Shown one piece after another: positions 30,463 through 34,292 of a DNA stretch of 34,292 nt. The position numbers were made by a program, and so were the translations under genes. Each line of letters opens with the position of its first letter. The stretch's first letter is position 1. The notes beneath the pieces were generated by a model. The model was not told the DNA's origin, ran no database searches, and was given only the letters and a program-made list of their open reading frames with translations. The stretch comes from Tepidanaerobacter sp. GT38 (GTDB lineage Bacteria; Bacillota; Thermosediminibacteria; Thermosediminibacterales; Tepidanaerobacteraceae): assembly GCF_021991635.1 (NCBI RefSeq), contig NZ_JAFFJA010000024.1, forward strand, positions 1 through 34,292. The letters are read 5' to 3'.

Positions 30463-31029
30463 CTAAAGCTTATAGAGTCGCTTGTACCATTTGTAGGATT
30501 TTTTAACTCTCATCACAAAATTTCTAGTCTCTGGAAATGGAATTTCTTCTTCTTTTTGTTGCTGCATCTTGCCTTGTGCCAGCCATTTAGCCACATTTCC
30601 CTGGCCTCCGTTATAAGCTGCGAGGGCAAGTATTATATCGTTGTCAAATTCGTTAAGCAGTGAAGACAAATACCAAGTTCCTATCCTAATATTTAAATCC
30701 GGGTTTTGAAGATTTTCAATCTGAAAATTTTCAATTCCCATCTGTTCTGCTGCCCACATAGCAGTTTTCGGCATAAGTTGCATAAGACCTATGGCTCCCC
30801 GCTCTGATACAACTTTAGGCGAAAAGTTGCTTTCAACTTTTATTACTGATGCCACAAGATACGGGTCCACACCGTACTCAGCCGAATACTTGATAATTGA
30901 TTGTTCGTACTTCAGTGGATATATGTAGCACATAAACCAGGAGATATTGTTATATAGAGCAACAAAGCCAAGTATTATTACTAAAATTACTGCGATTTTT
31001 TTAACCACCGTTTCGATATTTCCCTCCAT
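30463..31029 (-). CDS. Membrane-anchored lytic transglycosylase (Slt family)
   Basis: The start is ATG 31029; the ribosome site is weak and a GTG 24 bases on is possible. The 188-residue protein has one membrane segment (residues 11-35) and a lysozyme-like domain outside the cell. The catalytic Glu66 lies in SVIKVESNFSPKVVSERGA, followed by IGLMQLMPKTA and ALAAYNGGQGNVAKWL, the Slt family motifs. It cleaves peptidoglycan. It overlaps the end of coaE by 43 bp, a linkage common in clostridial genomes. Confidence 0.9.
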   Translation of the reverse strand: MEGNIETVVKKIAVILVIILGFVALYNNISWFMCYIYPLKYEQSIIKYSAEYGVDPYLVASVIKVESNFSPKVVSERGAIGLMQLMPKTAMWAAEQMGIENFQIENLQNPDLNIRIGTWYLSSLLNEFDNDIILALAAYNGGQGNVAKWLAQGKMQQQKEEEIPFPETRNFVMRVKKSYKWYKRLYKL

Positions 31030-31604
31030 ATCTTATCAACTTGAAGTTGGGTATTTTCGATACTGCCATTGTTGTCAATCACTCTATGGGCATATTTTAA
31101 TTTTTCTTTTTGCGGCATTTGGGATTTTATCCTATCCATAGCTTGTTTTATGCTAAGATTCTTTTCCCGAGTCATCAACCTTTCAAGCTGTATTTTTTCG
31201 TCAGCCACCACTACCCAAACTTCATCTACTATTTTATGCAACCCCACTTCTATGAGCAGTGCAGCATCTATAACGATAACCTCTTTCTGTAGTTTTTCGT
31301 AATACTCCAATTGGTGTTTTATTTCTTTTAAAATTTCTGGGTGTGTAAAGCTATTGAGCCGCTTTAGTTGCTCTAAATCTTCAAATACAATATCTGCCAG
31401 TTTCTTTCTATCTATTTCGTTATTTTCTTTCAATATTTGCTGCCCAAAATGGTTAACAACTTTAATCCATGCAGGTTTACCCGGCTGCATTATTTGCCGT
31501 GCTATTTTATCAGCATCTATTATAACAGCACCTTTCTCCTTAAGCAATAAGGAGACCGTACTCTTGCCACAGGCTATGCTGCCTGTGAGACCCACAACAA
31601 GCAA
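30987..31604 (-). CDS. coaE: Dephospho-CoA kinase
   Basis: The start is placed at TTG 31604, eight bases after TAGGGAGG, which itself overlaps the polA stop; the open frame reaches to 31643 without a better site. The 205-residue enzyme phosphorylates dephospho-CoA in the last step of CoA synthesis. It opens MLVVGLTGSIACGKST, with the P-loop GSIACGKS at 8-15. The CoaE motifs DADKIARQIMQPG, FTHPEI and DAALLIEVGL are present. It is the middle gene of the polA-coaE-transglycosylase operon. Confidence 0.93.
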   Translation of the reverse strand: MLVVGLTGSIACGKSTVSLLLKEKGAVIIDADKIARQIMQPGKPAWIKVVNHFGQQILKENNEIDRKKLADIVFEDLEQLKRLNSFTHPEILKEIKHQLEYYEKLQKEVIVIDAALLIEVGLHKIVDEVWVVVADEKIQLERLMTREKNLSIKQAMDRIKSQMPQKEKLKYAHRVIDNNGSIENTQLQVDKIWREISKRWLKKSQ

Positions 31605-31617
31605 TACATATTCCTCC

Positions 31618-34212
31618 CTATAATTCTTCCCAAGTATATCCATGAGTAAAGTCTACTACAAGGGGTACTTTCAAGGGTATGGCATTTTCCATGTCCTGTT
31701 TTAATATTTGCTTAACTAAGGAAAGCTCATCTTCTGGCACGTCCAAAATCAGCTCATCATGGACCTGCAGTAAAATCTTGGCTTTCAGGTTATATTCTTT
31801 CAAATGCCTATATATCTTAACCATGGCAACTTTAATGATATCTGCAGCGCTACCCTGAATTGGCGTGTTCATGGCTGTGCGCTCAGCAAATGAGCGTAGA
31901 TGATAGTTTCTGCTATTTATGTCCGGTATATACCGACGTCGGTTGAGCAGTGTCGTCACATAACCTGATAGTTTCGCTTGTCTGATGGTTTCTCTCACAT
32001 AGTCTCTCACACCGGGATAACGCTTAAAATAAGCATCTATGTATGCTTTGGCCTCCTGGTTAGATATACCTAACCCTTGGGCTAGGCCATAGTCGCTAAT
32101 TCCGTAGACAATTCCAAAATTTACTGCCTTTGCCTTGTCTCTAAGAGATGGCGTCACATCTTCCGGTGGAACTTCAAATACCTCGCTTGCCGTCCGGGTA
32201 TGTATATCCTCCCCTTTTATAAAGGCTTCAATTAAACTCTTATCTTCAGAAATGTGAGCTAGGACCCTTAATTCTATCTGGGAATAATCTCCTGATAAAA
32301 GCACATGTCCTGGCCCATCGGCGGTAAAAACTCCTCTGATCTGTTTGCCTTCTTCTGTCTTTACGGGTATGTTCTGCAGATTGGGCTCCGTGCTGCTTAT
32401 TCGTCCAGTTGATGTTACTGTCTGATTAAAATTGGTGTATATTCTCTCGGTATCTTTATCTACCAAAGCCAAAAGGCCATCTGCGTAAGTAGACTTCATT
32501 TTCATTAAAAATCTATATTCCAGAATGCTTTCCACTATGGGAAAACTTGGCCGCAATTTTTCAAGGACTTCCGCATCTGTTGAATAGCCTGTCTTTGTTT
32601 TCTTTATCACGGGCAAGGATAACTTCTCAAACAGCACTTCACCCAATTGCTTAGGTGAGTTGATGTTAAATTCCATGCCGGCTTTACTGTATATGTCTTC
32701 AGTAAGATAACCTAGTTTCCTGCCAAACTTGGCCCCCAGCTCCTTTAGTTTATCAGGATTTACTTTTATACCGGCATTTTCCATATCAGCTAAAACCACG
32801 CTTAAAGGCATTTCTACATCGTAAAAGAGACTTTCCATGTTATATTCACGTATCTTATCATCAAGAGCCTCTTTTAATTTGTAAAGGTATGCAATTTTTT
32901 CACCTAAGTCTGCTGTTTCACTGATCTTTTCCCCTAAATATTCCATAACTAATGTAGTTATGTCATATTTGGGCTTTGAAGGCTCCAAAAGGTAAGCTGC
33001 CAGCATCACATCAAATTGACTTACGAAATCTATATCAAGCTGCCTCAAAACATTTCTCAGGAGCTTACCGTCATGGGTAATCTTATATATGTCACTATCT
33101 TCTAAAATGGACTTGAGCTCAGTTAATAAGTTCTTATCCTCCAGCCAAGGAGCATCAATGAAAAAGCTCTTATCATTTACCGAAATGTAAATGCCGTTTA
33201 TTTTAAATGACTTTAAGTCTTTACGCTTTGCATCGGCAATTACCGCGATTTGTCTTTCAGCAGTAATCTCATGCACCAAATTTTGAAAGTCGTCAGCATT
33301 ATGGATTTTCATGGTTTTCTCGGCAACTTGTTTTACTTGTTGGACAGCATTGTCTTTTGGCTTTAGTCTTTCAATTAAACTGTAGAATTCTAACTCTCTA
33401 AAAAGGGTCATTAAAGTATCATAATCGGGTTCGCGGTATGCAATGTCCTCAAATCCAAAGTCTAAAGGCACGTCTGTTACAATTGTGGCTAAATGTTTGC
33501 TTATAATGGCTTGATCGCTGTGTTTTTCTAAATTTTCCCTAAGTTTTCCCTTAAGTTGATGGGTATTTTTTAAAATATTATCTAATGTGCCAAATTCTTG
33601 GATTAATTTTGCCGCTGTTTTTTCTCCTATTCCAGGCACACCCGGAATATTGTCAGATTTGTCACCCATCAAGCCTTTCATATCTGTAATACATTCAGCT
33701 GAAATGCCATACCTTGCTTTCACTTTTGCCGGGTCGTAAACCTCTAAATCGGAAATACCCTTTTTGGTAAGCATTACACTTGTATTTGAAGACACAAGCT
33801 GCAGCGCATCTTTGTCACCCGTTACTACTATAGAAAATATTCCAGCCTTTTCTCCTTTTTTTGAAAGGGTTCCTAAGATGTCATCTGCTTCAAATCCTTC
33901 CACTTCAAAAAACTTAATGCGAAGGGCCACTAATATATCTTTTAATATATCGAACTGGCCTATTAACTCATCTGGAGTCCTTGGACGCGTAGCCTTATAT
34001 GCTGCATACTCAGTATGCCGAAAAGTAGGGCCTTTTTTGTCAAAGGCTACGGTTATATAATCAGGCTTTTCTTCCTGCAAAATTCTAAACAGCATATTTA
34101 GAAAACCATATACTGCATTTGTATGCACCCCCTTAGACGTTCGAAGGGGCGGCAGTGCATGAAAGGCCCTATGAAGGAGACTATTCCCGTCGACTAACAG
34201 CATTTTTCTCAT
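31618..34212 (-). CDS. polA: DNA polymerase I
   Basis: The start is ATG 34212 after TGGGAGTTGAAGATT; the open frame continues to 34275 but without a ribosome site. The 864-residue enzyme has the 5'-3' exonuclease domain (1-290; DGNSLLHRAFHALP, VTGDKDALQLV, GDKSDNIPGVPGIGEKTA). A degenerate 3'-5' exonuclease domain follows, without the catalytic DxE, as is usual in Firmicutes. The polymerase domain has motif A (LSGDYSQIELRVLAH), motif B (RDKAKAVNFGIVYG) and motif C (LQVHDELILDVP). It is the first visible gene of the operon with coaE and the transglycosylase. Its promoter lies at or beyond the right edge. Confidence 0.95.
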   Translation of the reverse strand: MRKMLLVDGNSLLHRAFHALPPLRTSKGVHTNAVYGFLNMLFRILQEEKPDYITVAFDKKGPTFRHTEYAAYKATRPRTPDELIGQFDILKDILVALRIKFFEVEGFEADDILGTLSKKGEKAGIFSIVVTGDKDALQLVSSNTSVMLTKKGISDLEVYDPAKVKARYGISAECITDMKGLMGDKSDNIPGVPGIGEKTAAKLIQEFGTLDNILKNTHQLKGKLRENLEKHSDQAIISKHLATIVTDVPLDFGFEDIAYREPDYDTLMTLFRELEFYSLIERLKPKDNAVQQVKQVAEKTMKIHNADDFQNLVHEITAERQIAVIADAKRKDLKSFKINGIYISVNDKSFFIDAPWLEDKNLLTELKSILEDSDIYKITHDGKLLRNVLRQLDIDFVSQFDVMLAAYLLEPSKPKYDITTLVMEYLGEKISETADLGEKIAYLYKLKEALDDKIREYNMESLFYDVEMPLSVVLADMENAGIKVNPDKLKELGAKFGRKLGYLTEDIYSKAGMEFNINSPKQLGEVLFEKLSLPVIKKTKTGYSTDAEVLEKLRPSFPIVESILEYRFLMKMKSTYADGLLALVDKDTERIYTNFNQTVTSTGRISSTEPNLQNIPVKTEEGKQIRGVFTADGPGHVLLSGDYSQIELRVLAHISEDKSLIEAFIKGEDIHTRTASEVFEVPPEDVTPSLRDKAKAVNFGIVYGISDYGLAQGLGISNQEAKAYIDAYFKRYPGVRDYVRETIRQAKLSGYVTTLLNRRRYIPDINSRNYHLRSFAERTAMNTPIQGSAADIIKVAMVKIYRHLKEYNLKAKILLQVHDELILDVPEDELSLVKQILKQDMENAIPLKVPLVVDFTHGYTWEEL

Positions 34213-34292
34213 AATCTTCAACTCCCATATTACTATTATTTCACCAAAAAACATTAAAAACCTGCAAAACATCAATCATGACCACCCGTAAA

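Noticed and set aside
1-34292. CRISPR array
   Set aside because: No regularly spaced short direct repeats with unique spacers were seen on either strand.

Overview
The window reads as chromosome of a low-GC, spore-forming member of the Clostridia. The support is two CotF-like spore coat genes, an agr-type quorum-sensing operon, the polA-coaE-transglycosylase order, a thiI-cysteine desulfurase pair, frequent TTG/GTG starts and strong AGGAGG-type ribosome sites. A thermophilic or syntrophic lineage such as Tepidanaerobacter is possible, but the sequence alone does not prove the genus.

Positions 1-11,870 form an accessory regulatory island, with every supported gene on the minus strand. At its upstream end is an agr operon in the order agrD-agrC-agrB-agrA. 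The autoinducer precursor has Ser where the ring Cys is normally found. Downstream, a composite leader occurs four times (modules 1-4 by increasing coordinate). Each copy has a double direct-repeat box (9 bp + 12 bp + 9 bp, 21-bp period) of the type bound by AgrA/LytTR regulators. Three carry a recognisable c-di-GMP-I (GEMM) riboswitch and the fourth a deleted remnant of one. All have a terminator-like hairpin and then sigma-factor genes. The sigma factor is split into a region-2-like small protein and a region-4 protein, as in Bacillus SigO/RsoA. Only module 4 (about 8,664-7,621) is intact. Module 1 (about 905-21) has an in-frame stop and a frameshift. Module 2 (about 4,946-4,361) has an internal deletion. 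Module 3 (about 7,155-6,876) has lost the aptamer core and most of the sigma gene. Modules 2, 3 and 4 are followed by genes for exported or membrane proteins: a toroid-repeat lipoprotein, a beta-propeller-like lipoprotein, a secreted 211-residue protein and a holin-like protein. The simplest reading is a circuit that integrates quorum state and c-di-GMP, drives a bipartite sigma factor, and has been duplicated and partly decayed. Module 1 also carries a broken copy of the agrA DNA-binding domain, so the duplication included the end of agr.

Positions 11,889-17,351 hold a uronate-catabolism cluster on the minus strand: ROK repressor, iolB, uxaB, uxaA, with terminators on both sides. Positions 17,366-20,617 hold thiI with its cysteine desulfurase, a DUF2892 membrane protein and two plus-strand CotF-like genes.

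Positions 20,681-26,538 are mixed housekeeping: queG, a DUF896 protein with a His/Cys-rich tail, an isochorismatase-fold hydrolase, azlC-azlD with an aminotransferase, and a sodium:alanine symporter. Positions 26,702-34,212 hold a terminator-rich gap, tRNA-Leu(GAG), an orphan peptide-binding lipoprotein, ndk, nicotinate phosphoribosyltransferase, and a polA-coaE-transglycosylase operon. The polA start lies just inside the right edge. No transposase, integrase, rRNA or CRISPR array was seen.
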